From assembly GCF_019175285.1 (NCBI RefSeq), contig NC_056525.1, forward strand, positions 127,845,329 through 127,909,328: 64,000 nt of DNA, in the 5' to 3' direction. Of this stretch, positions 45,601 to 56,960 are shown piece after piece (positions within the stretch are counted from its first letter, which is position 1; each line of letters begins with the position of its first letter). Source of the DNA: Sceloporus undulatus. Its lineage: Eukaryota > Chordata > Lepidosauria > Squamata > Phrynosomatidae. The notes below the pieces were generated by a model. It saw only the letters and a program-made list of their open reading frames with translations. It was not told the DNA's origin and did no database searches. A program made the translations under genes and the position numbers.

Positions 45601-47036
45601 ATAATAAGAGAAGAAGAAGTAATATATATAAAACAATATTATTTTGGCACAGTAATTGGCCTGATTTTCTATGTGGCATATGTGTTTTCTTTTTACACCC
45701 ACTGAAAGAGTTTATGGGCAACCAGGATTTTATTTTCCCCATTTCATTCCTGCCCACTGTTGATCAAGCAGTGAACTAATGTTCTAGCTGAGCTCAAGAC
45801 TGGAGGATGGATCCTGGAACCTAGGGGAAAGAGGAATTGGGGGGGATAGTGGCTCAACGTCAGCTGTCATTCGCTAGTGTTACCTCACCTCCCCCTTTGC
45901 TCTCACACATGGAGCCCTGTCTCACAGAGCAAAAAAACCCTGTGTGTATTGATTAGGCAGCTTTTGCAACAGCCCCATGCCCCAGTTATACACATTTACA
46001 TGTGGTGGGCAAAGTTGCTAGAGACCAGCCCTTCCAGTACAAGAGGAGGCTGTGCTTTCAGGCAGAGAACCTGGATGCTGCTTTTATTTGTGGCTGAAAG
46101 GCTGGTTGGCACTGGCTGTTATATTTAAAAACCACAGGAGTGAAGGAACATGCATCTATCTACTGGGTCGTTTCAACCAGAGTTTGGAAATGTTACTTCT
46201 CTGGAGAAACTCCCGATTCTTTTAGGCCAAATGGAAAGGGATTAGGGCCCATAAAAGTTAACAATTGCCAGCTGTCTGTTAGGAGGACATGGCCTGTGTG
46301 GGAGAAAGCATAGAGCAGGTCCCTGGTTTCCTCACAGGAATGGAAGGAAAACTGAGAGCCCACTGCCAGGAGGAGTGTCCAGGAATGCAGCCTAAGTCAG
46401 GCGGGGCAGCTGTAAGACTAGGGAGCCTCACTTGTACCCCCAGCGACTTCTCAGAGCAACTTTTAAAATCTCTGAATGCCGCTTGGTAATGTGGGGTCAT
46501 TCTGGCCATACCTTTGGCTCCCCTGGGCCCTTTTTAGGGCCAGGAAGGCCTACTTGGGAGTTATTTCCCATTTCACTTCTTTTTGAGAAAAAAAAGAAAG
46601 TCTTCTCCTCAGCCTAAAATAACCCGGGGGGCCGAACCTTGACATAAATGATCCCCCGAGGATGTTGGGTGTCCATTGGAGAACACAAATGTATTTTCAA
46701 AAAATGAACCCCAGGGGACCTAGGGCCACATGCAGCCCATAGGGCCATACTTTGTCCATCCAGATGTTTTAACTCGTTTCTGCCTTTGCAGGACCTTAGC
46801 TCTTCCTGACTTGTCTTGTCTTCTGGCAGTCTTCATAAGAAGGAGAGAGAAAGAGACTAGAGTATTGTGTACAGAAGTATCCACCTCATCCCCTCCCTGT
46901 ACATCTTCTTCTGAGAAACAGCCCCCCCCCTCTTTTTTCTCCTCCTCGGAACAGTTGTCTTGTCCAATGCCCACTTTATCCCCCACATTGGACCGGAGAA
47001 GACCGAGCGCTTCCAGACATATCACTGCTCTTGCAG
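45601..47036. other. Intron, nothing recognised
   Basis: Unique-looking sequence leading to the exon at 47,037. Confidence 0.5.
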
Positions 47037-47180
47037 GCCTTGGACGAGATTGAGAGGAAGACATTCCAGGAATGGACCAGAGGCTTGGACAAAGACTGCC
47101 TGACAGCGCATGGATACCCCCTCCTGGTCAATCCTGAGCAGTGAAGGAAGCAGGGCTTTGATGGACATCAATTTTGACAA
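47037..47180 (+). CDS. DNAH2: DNAH2 tail exon (one frame break)
   Basis: The exon has acceptor CTTGCAG and donor GTGAGG at 47,181. It encodes ALDEIERKTFQEWTRGLDKD, then CLTAHGYPLLVNPEQ, paralleling human AIDELVRKTFQEWTSSLDKD and TPLLRI. After PEQ an indel produces a stop; shifting frame gives GSRALMDINFDK, parallel to human GMLDVNFDK. It is the first dynein exon after the direct repeat, which shows that the gene resumes in + orientation beyond the redundant block. Confidence 0.9.
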
Positions 47181-47269
47181 GTGAGGTTGCATCGAAGTGA
47201 TATGGGGCTGGGTGATAGGCATGAGGCGGCTCCCTGCTACAGCCTGCGTTTCTCTGTTTCGTTCTCTAG

Positions 47270-47419
47270 GCAATTACTGAAATTAGTGTGGAAATCCACA
47301 CTACTGGGAGCGGGTGCGTTCGAGATCCCCACTACGTGGTTTGAAGACTATGAAACGAGAGCAGAGACTGCGTAACCTCAGGGAGAAAATTGTTGCTGGT
47401 GTGCTCGAGACTATAACAG
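47270..47419 (+). CDS. DNAH2: DNAH2 tail exon, last one in the window (indels)
   Basis: The exon has acceptor TCTCTAG and a GTTTGG donor at 47,420. Conserved words appear in different frames: EIHYWERV, FEIP, YETRAE and RLRNLREKIV, parallel to human AEIDYWERLLFETPHYV and LRILRENLL. The 3' end, read with two bases removed, gives VRDYN as in human VARDYNR. At least three indels are needed. No later dynein exon was found on either strand up to 64 kb other than the redundant minus-strand copy of earlier exons. Confidence 0.85.
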
Positions 47420-48412
47420 GTTTGGCCCTGAATGCTAAGCTTTAGGAGGTATTTTCAGCTTCTAACCAGGGTGGGGATATGCAACCTTGTTGTAGATACT
47501 GCGGCATGCAAACAGCATAAGGCATAGCAGCACAGCTTATGATGAAGGATTATGGGGAGGTGCGTCCAGTAGGGGCACACTGGTTCGTTCTTATGTTATA
47601 GCCAACGACACATTGTTCTTTCTTGCCTGTGCAAGGGCGACTGGATTGATATTACTTAGGCCGGAAAGGACATCTGTTGCTGCCCTCTGCTTAATACCAT
47701 CCTTGAAGAAACGCCCTCCTTTTGGAACACTGCCTGCGTTCAGTTTTGATGTTGTTGATGCTCACTATTGCATTGGGTGGTTATAGAATATCATGATTTG
47801 GAACAGGGTTACTCAGAGTGATGGTCCCTGGGACTGGTGCTGATCTTGAACCGTTGACTTTGCAGGAAATACAGAAACAGTTGTATAGCCGAGGGTGGGG
47901 TGGGAATAATGGTACACATTCCCTGGGTACATTGAGAGAAAAATTGTCTGCCCCCCACATGAGATAGCAGAAGAAGCAATGTTTTTTTAAAATTGTTCAC
48001 TGGTGGATTTGCATAGATGGCTGCGAGTTTCATTTCACAAGCTTTTTCTGGTATCTGTGCCACAGCATCTTCAGGACCAGCTTGTTGTGGCATCCTTAGA
48101 TGTATTGCATTTGTATTAGTTATTTCAAACTCCTTTCCCCTCAAACTGAGGACTCACGGTGGCTTGATGGTAAGTCCCCATGATGGCGGCTGTGCAGATT
48201 AAATGTGTCTGCTCTATTTGTTGGAAGAATCCCCCTCCCAAATCCTGCCCTGTGATACCCATGATTGCACTTCTCCAACGCTCTTGTAGGGGCTTTAGTG
48301 GATGGTATGCTCTCAGAGCCTTCAGGGGGAAGCAGTAGCAAACTCCTCTGAACAAATAGGGGACCATATGTCAGAGATGCACTTTAAGGCACCTCGCATC
48401 CCACCCAACTTT
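47420..48412. other. Intron after the last dynein exon
   Basis: It begins with the GTTTGG donor. No next exon was seen before the abrupt start of the inverted copy. Confidence 0.5.
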
Positions 48413-49906
48413 ATTGAGGTAAATAGCTGAGAAAGAGACAAAAACATTGATGAGGTTGCTCGATGCATAAAGAGCAGTGATCGTGGCTACACCAAGAGCC
48501 AAATGATTTTGCTGACCAACAAATGGGCCCACAAGTCACAGGAGGGCTGGGGAGGATTATCCTTCCTCCAGCCCCACAAGCGATATAAAACTGCTGTGAG
48601 AGAAAGGTGTGTTACTGGGTAACAGGGGTCTCTGTAAACCACTGGACATAATTTACTTGAGGGATGGGAATCAAATGGCCTGCATGCTCTTCAGGCCCTT
48701 TTCCTGATTCAGGCCTCTCCTATCCTTCCAGTACCCTCAAAATGGTGGGAAAATTCTGGCTGGCGGAAAATGGAATTGTCACTCTGAAAAGCCATCAGGA
48801 GTAGCTATTGTCCTTTAAGATGCATCACTCTCATGCTTTGTTTGGCTCCTCCAAAAGAACTGTGTGCATGTGTGTGCGTGTATGTGTTTTTAATAAACCA
48901 AAAGTTGACTTCAGAATCCTTCTAGTTCACTTTTGGGAGGCTGGTATGTTACAAAGCAGAGTATGGAGGCAGAAAAATAGCCCATGGATCCCTTGAGCTT
49001 GCCCACCACACCACAATTTCTGTAGTCCAGATGACCAAAGCAGAAAAACCATTGCTCACTTTCTCTCTGCCATATTAAGGGACAACTAGATTATTGGCAA
49101 ATAAGTTGAAACCTCTTGAAGACTAGACACGTCTGCTGTACAGTAATAAGAGGCAGGGGTTAACTGCTCATAAGTTATGAAGAGAGGCTTCAGGTGTAGT
49201 TCAGCCTGGTGTAGTTTACCCTGGACTGCCCACCATCACCAACTCACTGACCATCAGAACTCCTGGGATCTACAGCCAGGATTATGTTAGTGATATATGC
49301 AAGAGTAATTCTACCTTGTGCTTGTGTAGGTTATTTGTCTGGTTGCTGCAGAGGTTGGTAGGAGAAAGGGTCCCTTCCTCCTACTGAAATGACAAAGCTA
49401 CCCAGGACTCACCAAGACACTGCAACAGCCACCCTCAGTTACTGTTCCATTGCTGGTGGAGAGCAGAGGGGATTGGAAATGTGTCTGGCTATATTTCCAT
49501 AACAAGATGCAAATCAATGACATCATCTGCTAGACCTCTGGAAGATTCCCAGTGGATCTTGTAGAAGTTGTCCTCAGGCAGCAATGGGGACATTGCCAGA
49601 CACTCCTCTAATCCCCCCAGCCACTGTCCACTAGCCACTGAATGGTCAAGGGGGGCTATCAGAGACACAGTGAGTCCCAGTGTTGGTGAAGGATAGCCTT
49701 AGCAGAGTTTGGTATTGTAAACTCTTACACAATGCACAAGCATGTAGGATTTCAGCTGATTTGTGTTCCATAGTCCCACCCAACTACACCAAAAGCTTGG
49801 GCTCAAGGACAGTCAGGCCAGATGGGCACCAGCCACATATGGCAGAGCAGTGACAACGCCATTCCCCCTCTGGTCTACTGAACAGGACTAGGAACAGAAG
49901 ACCCAC

Positions 49907-50089
49907 CTGCATGGGTTTGTCAATGCGACGTCGCAGAGCACGAACCCAGTGGGCCATGCCTGAGTAATGACACATGTATGGTGGGAGGAATGGCACCTTC
50001 TTGCTCAGTTCCTTGTTGACCAGAGCGAGTTCCCTGTTGAACAGCATGTAGAGGTCCACTGTTTTCTTGTCAAAGGTGCGTTTGATGGC
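49907..50089 (-). CDS. DNAH2: DNAH2 tail exon, clean minus-strand copy
   Basis: The 61-codon exon is fully open, phase 0 to 0, with acceptor CCCAG (read on the minus strand) and donor GTGGGT. It begins AIKRTFDKKTVDLYMLFNRE, continues LALVNKELSKKVPFLPPYMC and ends ALRRRIDKPMQ. It is the same exon as 33,481-33,662 and 38,765-38,949 but without indels, so it is the best version in the window. It lies in the inverted segment 48,413-53,693. Confidence 0.9.
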
Positions 50090-50523
50090 CTGGGAGAGAG
50101 AAAGGAGGGATGGTGGGATGTGCTTTCTGTGCTAAAACATGGACACATCTTTTTTCCAGCAGAACAGAGCACTCCCCAGAGTTCCCCAAATCTCCCAACA
50201 CCTCCTTCTGCACAGCTTCCAAGGCTTTTGACAGAACAGCAACCAACAGGATTAGAAGTTGGGTGCTCATGTGGTGTCTGTTGGGATAAAGAATGCTAAG
50301 CTCTTTCTAAGACAGCCACTGGTTAAGGGCAATGACATGCCCAAGGTCTTACTCTCAGACTTCAAATATGTAGTCCCCAACTGTGGTGTCATTCAGGTCA
50401 CCTGCAGCTATATCCCCATTGCAAGTGCAATCTTATTCAGGGGCTGATCTTGTTTTCTCTCTTCTGAACTGTCAAGTTCAGCCCTGCCTTGGATTCAAAG
50501 GGCAGCAGTTGCCTCAGCTGTAC

Positions 50524-50653
50524 CTCTCGTGATGACAAATGCTGGAAGATGTCCAGGATCTTCACACCTTGCTCGACATCTTTCACTGTCTCAAAAGCGG
50601 AACTCATCAAGTTCTGGGTCATCACCTCCAGGTCCTTGACACCAGCACGGAAG
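50524..50653 (-). CDS. DNAH2: DNAH2 tail exon, clean minus-strand copy
   Basis: The exon is 130 bp, one base plus 43 codons. The leading C completes the CG left by the exon at 51,159 to give Arg, so the joined peptide reads NRFRAGVKDLEVMTQN. It then runs to QHLSSRE. It is open, with acceptor CCACAG and donor GTACAG. Confidence 0.9.
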
Positions 50654-51158
50654 CTGTGGTCCCCAAGGAATTCAAAGCAACAAGGGAGTGAATGGTCAGA
50701 ACACACAGGGGCATTATATTCCCCAACTTAGATTTGCCTCATCTCTGGAGTGATTGTTGTTATTCTCCCAGTGTCCTTTACACCAGTGCTACTCAAACTG
50801 GTGATCTGAGGATTGGTGCTGGTCCACAGCCCATTAGCTGCCTGTCTATGATGAGCTTCCAGGAAAAAACAAACAGCTGTAGCCAATGGACACAAATATG
50901 GTAACAGTCATTGGTTTATTATTTTAAAAACTTGCCCGTCCCTCACATATGACAGGCTAAGATGTGCTGCTCCCTACTCCTCTTCTCTTTATTCAACTTT
51001 ATTCAACTTCTCTGGCACAGGAGAGGGTTGCAAAAACAACTCTGGGGGACCACATGTGGCCCACCTGTAGCTAAAACAATAATTATGGAAACCCTCATTC
51101 TTTCTCTAGAACTCCTCCCTCCTTAAGCCTTTCAAAGGATAGCGGGAGCATCTCTCAC

Positions 51159-51364
51159 CGGTTGAAGTCCTCGTGCCAAGAGGTGTTTTTTACGTCTAGG
51201 ATCCCCCCCTTCACATTCCGGAGTTGGTTTAGGTACTTGTGGAAGGTTTCCTCCATCTCCAGTAGGCTCCTGGCCATCTGGGGGCCCCTCTGGCCAAAGA
51301 AGCAAGGCAGTGGTGTCTGCTTGCCATCTTCCCAGCGTGCAAAGTGCTGCTGGCTGTCACAGAC
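51159..51364 (-). CDS. DNAH2: DNAH2 tail exon, clean minus-strand copy
   Basis: The exon is 206 bp: 68 codons plus two bases. It reads VCDSQQHFARWEDGKQTPLP, then CFFGQRGPQMARSLLEMEET, and ends NTSWHEDFNR across the junction. Human DNAH2 has VCDCQYHFARWEDGKQGPLP and GGILDVKNTCWHED. It is open with GTGAGA donor and ATAG acceptor, in contrast to both plus-strand copies, which carry indels. Confidence 0.9.
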
Positions 51365-51680
51365 CTATCGGACAAAGAGGCCAGGGCCTTTTTTACCACT
51401 ATAACTCATCACACTTCTCCTCAAGGCTGCTATCTCTCTTCCCACCAGCAGCCTAAACATTTATTTTATTTTATTTTTATCCTGCTTTTCCCCCAAATGG
51501 GATTCATCCTGAGGAGAGCCCAGATCAGATGGGTCTGACCTGCAGTAGGAAAGATCCAGCCTGGACCTCAACCTATGACATCTGCAACTCACATCAAATA
51601 TGAATTCCTGGAAACCTGTATGAGACAAACAAGTGAAAGCATTTGTAGGGACAGGCCTTTTGGGGCGACATGCCACCTAC

Positions 51681-51768
51681 CTCCAGGAGATCCTTGCAGC
51701 GCTGGACAAAAGCATCAACTTGGGCAAAGATACTAGTCTGATCCAGCACCCAGCCTTTCCCAGAAAGC
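51681..51768 (-). CDS. DNAH2: DNAH2 tail exon, clean minus-strand copy
   Basis: The exon is 88 bp with acceptor GACAG and donor GTAGGT on the minus strand. It encodes GKGWVLDQTSIFAQVDAFVQ, then RCKDLLE. It is the first exon of the inverted four-exon block, whose order on the minus strand is the normal one. Confidence 0.9.
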
Positions 51769-53693
51769 CTGTCAGAAGAGTCATATGGTTAAAAGGGTTA
51801 CAACTCCCTCCCATCAGATTTAAGGCAAAACGTTGTAGTCACCGACTAGACTGCAACCCTGCCCAAATAATTGGGGGCAGACAAATGGCAGAACCAGCAT
51901 ATGGATTAGCATGTATCTACTGAGCATCCACACTTCAGAAAATCAAGACAGGTTTTTCCTCAAGGTGGAGTCCCAACATCTTGGGAAATGGCATGGAAGC
52001 TGACAGGCAGATAGTTGGTTCTCCCTGTTTGTCTGTATCTCTTTCCTGCCCTCCCCACCGTCACCAGGCAGGCAAGCGGCTTCTGAAGAAATCATCTAAT
52101 CAAAGAGCTCTGGGAACATGCGAGACCCTCACCCCAGGAGCAAGGCTCGAGAGCCTAATCTAGGCCTGACCACGCCTGCCTTCCATCAGAGCTGCTCGCA
52201 TGTTAAATGTCTTTATATCTTTTATGATATTGATCCAGCCCTACTAATGTGAATTTAAAGCAGACAAGTAACACTTAGACTTAATTGTCAAGGAGCAGGC
52301 ACCCACTTAAACCTGACATCCCTAATCATAATGATGGATTATGTTGCATTATTTCTGAAGTACAGCTAGGAGAATCAGGGAACAGAAGATGAGGCCAGGG
52401 CTGGAATAGAGCCGGTGGAGCCAAGGATAAGCTGCCATCAGGATGCAGACTAAGGGCAGACAAGGGCCGTAAAAAAGCAGGCCCATACTACGCTTCTTTC
52501 CTTCTAGCTCAAATGATGGCCACTCTATCAAAATGCAGTGCGCTGGTTGGAGCCCACAGAGACACGAGGAAGGAAGGAATGATTTTACGATGGACAAGAT
52601 CAGACTTTACAGTCTGTGTGGCTCAGAAACCCTGGGACTGTCATGGAGTGGAGAGCAGAAAAACTGTGTTATGAAGAGCCCAAGGAAATGAGGGAGAAAT
52701 CCCATGTATTGCTGTTTTTAAGAAAATTGAATGTTACTTGGAAGAGAAAAGATACAAGAGTTCTTTATTATTTTTTAAAATATCTAAATCCACAAAAACA
52801 GTGGTATCTTTATTGGGCCAACTAAAAAGCACAAAATACATGACACAAGCTTTCGAAGCTTCACTGGCTAAGTCATCAGGCAACGTTCATTTAGGTTCAA
52901 AACACACTGCAGAAATAATCCAGTTTGAGATCACTTTAACTGCCCTGGCTCAATGCTAGGGAATTCTGGGAACTATAGTTTTGTGAGACATTTAGCCTTC
53001 TCCATCAGAGAGCTCTGGTGCCACAATAACAGTTCCCTGGATTTCTTAGCACTGAGCCAGAGCAATTAAAGCAATTTCAAACTGGATTATCCCTGCAGTG
53101 TGTTTTGGACCATTGTCCCACTATCAGCAGCTTTAATAAAAAAAGGTCTGAGAGTTATTGGAAACAGTACATAAACACCTTTAAACTTGTTCTGACTTCT
53201 CATAACTGATGCTGGTGTACACACCAAAACAGTTTTTCTTCCCAAAACTGATTTCAACCTTCTGCTTATTACCTCTAGTCTCAGAAAATCACACTTTTCC
53301 AGATCTAAGCAGTGGAAAGACAACAAAGACCTGATTTCTTGCCAAACAGAGAATAAACATGCATGTAGGCGCATAAGCACATGCACACGGGTGCACGCAC
53401 ACATACGCACACACACACAAACACTGAAATAAGCTTGCCCCAGCCTCCAGTTCCAAGGGGACTGTCTGCTACAGTGAGAAGACCTAAGACCTGCTTTCAT
53501 AAGAACTCAGATGGGATCTTCCAAATGGAAAAGAGCACAAATGAGGTGGGTTTTGAATACAATTGGACTGTCAGCGAGGCAGCCATGAGTCTGTGAGGAG
53601 GCAGAGTCATGTCTGAGAAGAAAGAGTTTTTCTTGGCACACCAATCCCCAGGTGAAGATCACAAATCCATCTCTCTTTTCTATTCTCCTATGT

Positions 53694-53734
53694 CAGGGGT
53701 AGGCAACCTTTTTGAGCCGGGGGCCGGGTTGCTG
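53694..53734. mobile_element. Left end of a hAT-like element, cut by a gap
   Basis: It starts CAGGGGTAGGCAACCTTTTT, a hAT-type end, and is lost in the gap 41 bases later. Confidence 0.65.
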
Positions 53735-53834
53735 NNNNNNNNNNNNNNNNNNNNNNNNNNNNNNNNNNNNNNNNNNNNNNNNNNNNNNNNNNNNNNNNNN
53801 NNNNNNNNNNNNNNNNNNNNNNNNNNNNNNNNNN
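53735..53834. other. Assembly gap, 100 N
   Basis: A run of exactly 100 N located inside a hAT-like repeat, next to the outer end of the inverted copy 48,413-53,693. Confidence 1.
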
Positions 53835-54248
53835 TCCTCCGCAGAGGAAAGGGAAGCCCAAGGGAAGGGGACTGGGCACGCGCCCCAGTCCTCTTCCCTT
53901 CGGTCATTTCCTCCACGGAGGAAAGAGCAGCCTTAGGGAAGGGGACAGGGCACACATCCCAGTCCCCTTCCCCTTGGTCATTTCCTCCATGCGAACGTGC
54001 TCCAAGGGGCCTGTTAGCGCCGAGGAAAGGGAACCCAGGTGGGAAGAGGGTTGGGAGGAAGAGCCAGACGTGCACGCCTCTGGCTCCTGCTTCTGAGGGC
54101 CATTTTCTGGCTTCCCACTGTCAAATGGCAGGGAGGAGGCGGAATGGGCACGTGAGTGCCTCTTCCGCCTTCTCCCTCGCTGCCCGTGCCTGGCGAAATG
54201 GCATCATGTGCCACCCGTGGTACGCATGCCATAGGTTCGGCATCACGG
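53835..54248. mobile_element. hAT-like element, right part
   Basis: Its end GGTTCGGCATCACGG is the inverse of a hAT-type end, like the element at 43,449. Internal tandem-like GGAAAGGG/CTTCCCTT blocks. It may be the same insertion as 53,694. Confidence 0.6.
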
Positions 54249-54487
54249 CATTAGGTCCTCCTCCCTACACTTTATATCATGCCTGAAGTCCCCTCTTCAT
54301 ACTGATAACGGCCACAGGAGGGGGCCAGTTCAATGTGGCAATCCCAACCCTGAATGCAATGCTAAATGTGCTGGTCAATGGACACTAAGTAAATGTCACA
54401 CTTATCAGGGGAGAAACGTACCCATGAATAAGTGAGTCAACTCAGCACATATCCTGGGGCGAGAAACTGGAGTGCCACTGACCTGCA

Positions 54488-54700
54488 AAAAAAGTTGGGA
54501 TAATAGAATCACAGAGCTTGAAAAGACCTCAAGGGTCATCCAGCCCAACCCCCTGCTATGCAGGAATATACAATCAATACACCCCTGACAGATGCGCATC
54601 CAACCTCTGTTTAAAAACCTGCACAACAATCAGAGGGAGTGTGTTTCACTGTTGAACAGCCCTTACTATCAGGAGGTTCTTCCTCATGTTTACATGAGAG
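54488..54700 (-). mobile_element. CR1 3' end, reverse
   Basis: ATAGAATCACAGAGCTTGAA, GGGTCATCCAGCCCAACCCC and TCCAACCTCTGTTTAAAAAC are the reverse of CR1 3' text. Confidence 0.9.
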
Positions 54701-55035
54701 AGGAAGAGCTGTGTCATCTGGAATGGAGGACAGTAATCCAAGTAATACAGGAAATTGAACAGGAAGGGGTTGAGCTAGTTGCCACATGGCAAAAGTGTAT
54801 ATAAGCTCAAATCATCATTGTACAGTGTGGGTTTGTAATAGGAGGAGTTTGTCTGTGTAGCTTTGTTCTTGCGTGTGTATTTGCAACAAGAATAAACAGT
54901 GCCTCTTTGGAGAAAAGCCAGCCTACGGTGCTTTAATCTAGAAGCTGTTTTTCCTGGCAAAGCTCTATCAACTCAAAAGCTTCAAGATTACTCTGCATTT
55001 ATCTCTGCATATTTCTCCTAACAAAAACTTTACAC
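54701..55035 (+). mobile_element. Possible LTR fragment
   Basis: A TATA-like GTATATAAGC near 54,797 and an AATAAA near 54,892 followed by a terminal-looking ...CTCCTAACA suggest part of an LTR. I could not place its start, and no internal virus-like region is seen. Treat it as a weak call of an old fossil fragment. Confidence 0.35.
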
Positions 55036-55069
55036 AGGCAGCTAGGGGGAAGGACCTATAGTCTGATGT

Positions 55070-55515
55070 CTCTACACTAATGCACAGAACATGGGAAATA
55101 AACATGATGAACTTGAACTCTTAGCACAACAAAGCAAATATGATATAACAGCTATCACTGAAACCTCGTGGGATGAGTCTCATGATTGGAATGTGGGAAT
55201 AGATGGGATAGATTGGAAAGTGGGAATAGATAACCTTTTAAGAGAAATAGGCCAAACAGGTAAGAAGAATGTATAACATTATATGTCAGGGATGTTTACA
55301 CCTGTGAAGAGATCCAAGACTTCAATCCTGGAAGCTAGGTTGAGAGCAACTGGGTAAAAATTAAAGAGGAGGGAAACAACAAGAATGTTCTTGTGGGAGT
55401 CTACTACAGACCCCCAAGTCAGACTGAGGAATTGGATGAAGCCTTTCGAGAACAGATGACCACACACTCAGAAAGAAGAGATGTAGTAGTGATGGTTGAC
55501 TTTAACTATCTGTAT
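55070..55515 (+). mobile_element. CR1 endonuclease fragment
   Basis: It reads ELELLAQQSKYDITAITETS (endonuclease E in ITET), then WVKIKEEGNN and VLVGVYYRPPSQTEE, in two frames separated by indels and with an internal loss of the GGGVALYV region. It ends near VVMVDFN. Confidence 0.88.
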
Positions 55516-56221
55516 ACAAGCAGCTTGGTATGTTCCTACTATGTAGGTGATAAGTAGGTAGAAGTAGGATGAGGACACAGTTGATTCCTGGAAGTCTCAA
55601 AGGTTCAGAGGCTATATGCAAACCTCCCCAAATTTATGTTGAATGCACAATACATTTTAATGATGTGTAGGAACTGTAGCAATAACATATTTGGTGAACT
55701 TACCTGCTATTTTTTAAGGATTATAAGGAGTCTTTAATGCTCTTTCTCCTTAGTCAAGATGTGGACACTCTGAAAACTGTACATATTAAACTTGGACAGT
55801 TGTTAATTATTTGAGTCCAAAAACCTCTTACTTCATTGCAGCTGCACAGACCAAAAGCCTTGTTGTTTTTGTTCTTACCACCAAAGCTGGACAAGACTTC
55901 ATTAAAATAAGTGGTTCTTTTACCTCAATTATTTACTCAGAACTACATACAGTCAAAAATAGTAATTTACTAGAGCATTTATGTCACAATCATAAGCAAT
56001 AATACCAAGAACATAGAGCTTCTGGATCCCTTAACAAATACACAATGTCTACAAAACCATGTTTTTCACAAATGAGAAAGTTGGCATCCTCAGTTATTCA
56101 ACAGAATAGTTAGGATTTTTTAAATGATAACATATATACAATTAAACCCTCCCATTTTCCTCCTCCACTATCAGCAACTAAGAGAAAATTATTTAAATTA
56201 TAAATAGAATCTCTCTTTCTC

Positions 56222-56225
<4 letters not shown>
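55516..56225. other. AT-rich sequence, nothing recognised
   Basis: No coding or repeat signature that I can name. Confidence 0.5.

Positions 56226-56271
<46 letters not shown>
56226..56271. repeat. (GT)n microsatellite
   Basis: An uninterrupted run of about 20 GT units. Confidence 0.95.
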
Positions 56272-56276
<5 letters not shown>

Positions 56277-56813
56277 GAAAAAAATACTGGCAAGTATCTG
56301 GTTACAAAGGATGTTTCCCCTGAGAAAGCAACAATGGGGTTTTGAATTTGCTTTTGATATCAGAATTGGCTATGAAGTTCCCAGGTCCTTTGAATGTTCT
56401 TGACAGTACTGGGCACTTGCCTTCTGGGGTGAGGGTAGAGGAACATTTCGAAGCTATATACACTTTTTGTTCCACTGGAATCACACAGCTGTTTGCTTTG
56501 CTGTCATTTTGAAGCCATATCCACAGTGAATTCCACCAGCAAGTCAAGAATGGTATTTCAGGATGATGGGAACTAGGTAAGACAGAAAAAATGTATAAAA
56601 GCACATACAAAGGACCTGTCAACAAACTACTTTGGCATCATACATATTTAAGAATATTGTTTTTCTCAGTGATCAAAACAATTCAAGAATACCTTTGAAG
56701 CATATTATTTTTGTATCAACATTAAACAAGAGTGCATAAATTGAAAACAGATCTATAGTGGCACTTCAGGTATGAAAGTTCCAGCCTTGTGGTCTATGGC
56801 AGAAATGGTGCCC

Positions 56814-56814
<1 letters not shown>
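56272..56814. other. No recognised feature
   Basis: A 107-codon open frame on the minus strand (56,302-56,625) has no family resemblance that I can see; probably chance. Confidence 0.45.
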
Positions 56815-56866
<52 letters not shown>

Positions 56867-56960
56867 GCTTTATTTGTATACCGCTTTTCCGTGAACGATC
56901 AAAGCGGTTTCCAATATCAGATTAACAATACATAACACATCATGACTCTGCTTCTCTCCC
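56815..56960 (-). mobile_element. LINE/SINE 3' tail with (AAT)n
   Basis: A run of AAT units followed by AAGCTTTATTTGTATACCGC and GATCAAAGCGGTTT, the reverse of a tail type seen on lizard SINEs and LINEs. Confidence 0.55.

Larger units (their letters stand above)
6369..47419 (+). other. DNAH2: DNAH2 gene, 5' portion (inner-arm axonemal dynein heavy chain)
   Basis: Thirteen exons on the + strand encode consecutive pieces of the N-terminal tail (DHC_N1 region) of a dynein heavy chain. Order, exon phases and residues follow vertebrate DNAH2 as I remember it; no alignment was run. DNAH2 is a roughly 4,400-residue motor of the inner arm and is equated with the 1-beta chain of the two-headed I1/f dynein in cilia and sperm flagella. 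The tail holds intermediate chains and docks the arm; the AAA motor and microtubule-binding stalk are encoded further downstream and are absent here. Only about the first 600 residues are covered. The gene is interrupted by gaps and redundant copies, at least one small exon appears to be missing, and several exons carry indels that look like sequencing errors because a clean copy of some of them exists at 49.9-51.8 kb. Other axonemal heavy chains are the main alternative identity. Confidence 0.88.
48413..53693. repeat. Inverted duplicate, copy C (clean)
   Basis: This is the reverse complement of 29,950-35,122, and its four dynein exons are open and in phase. The inner edge at 48,413 is abrupt, inside the intron. 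The outer edge coincides with the first base of a hAT-like element, and a gap follows 41 bp later. Confidence 0.93.

Noticed and set aside
31511-53693. A real tandem and inverted DNAH2 exon cluster
   Set aside because: Copies begin at N runs, differ mainly by single-base indels, and the gene resumes normally at 47,037. An assembly fault explains this with fewer steps.
53609-54286. 225-codon open frame through N bases
   Set aside because: It bridges a 100-N gap inside a hAT-like repeat, so the frame is meaningless.
56302-56625. Processed pseudogene on the minus strand
   Set aside because: The open frame has suggestive words but no gene that I could recognise, no poly-A tract and no target duplication.
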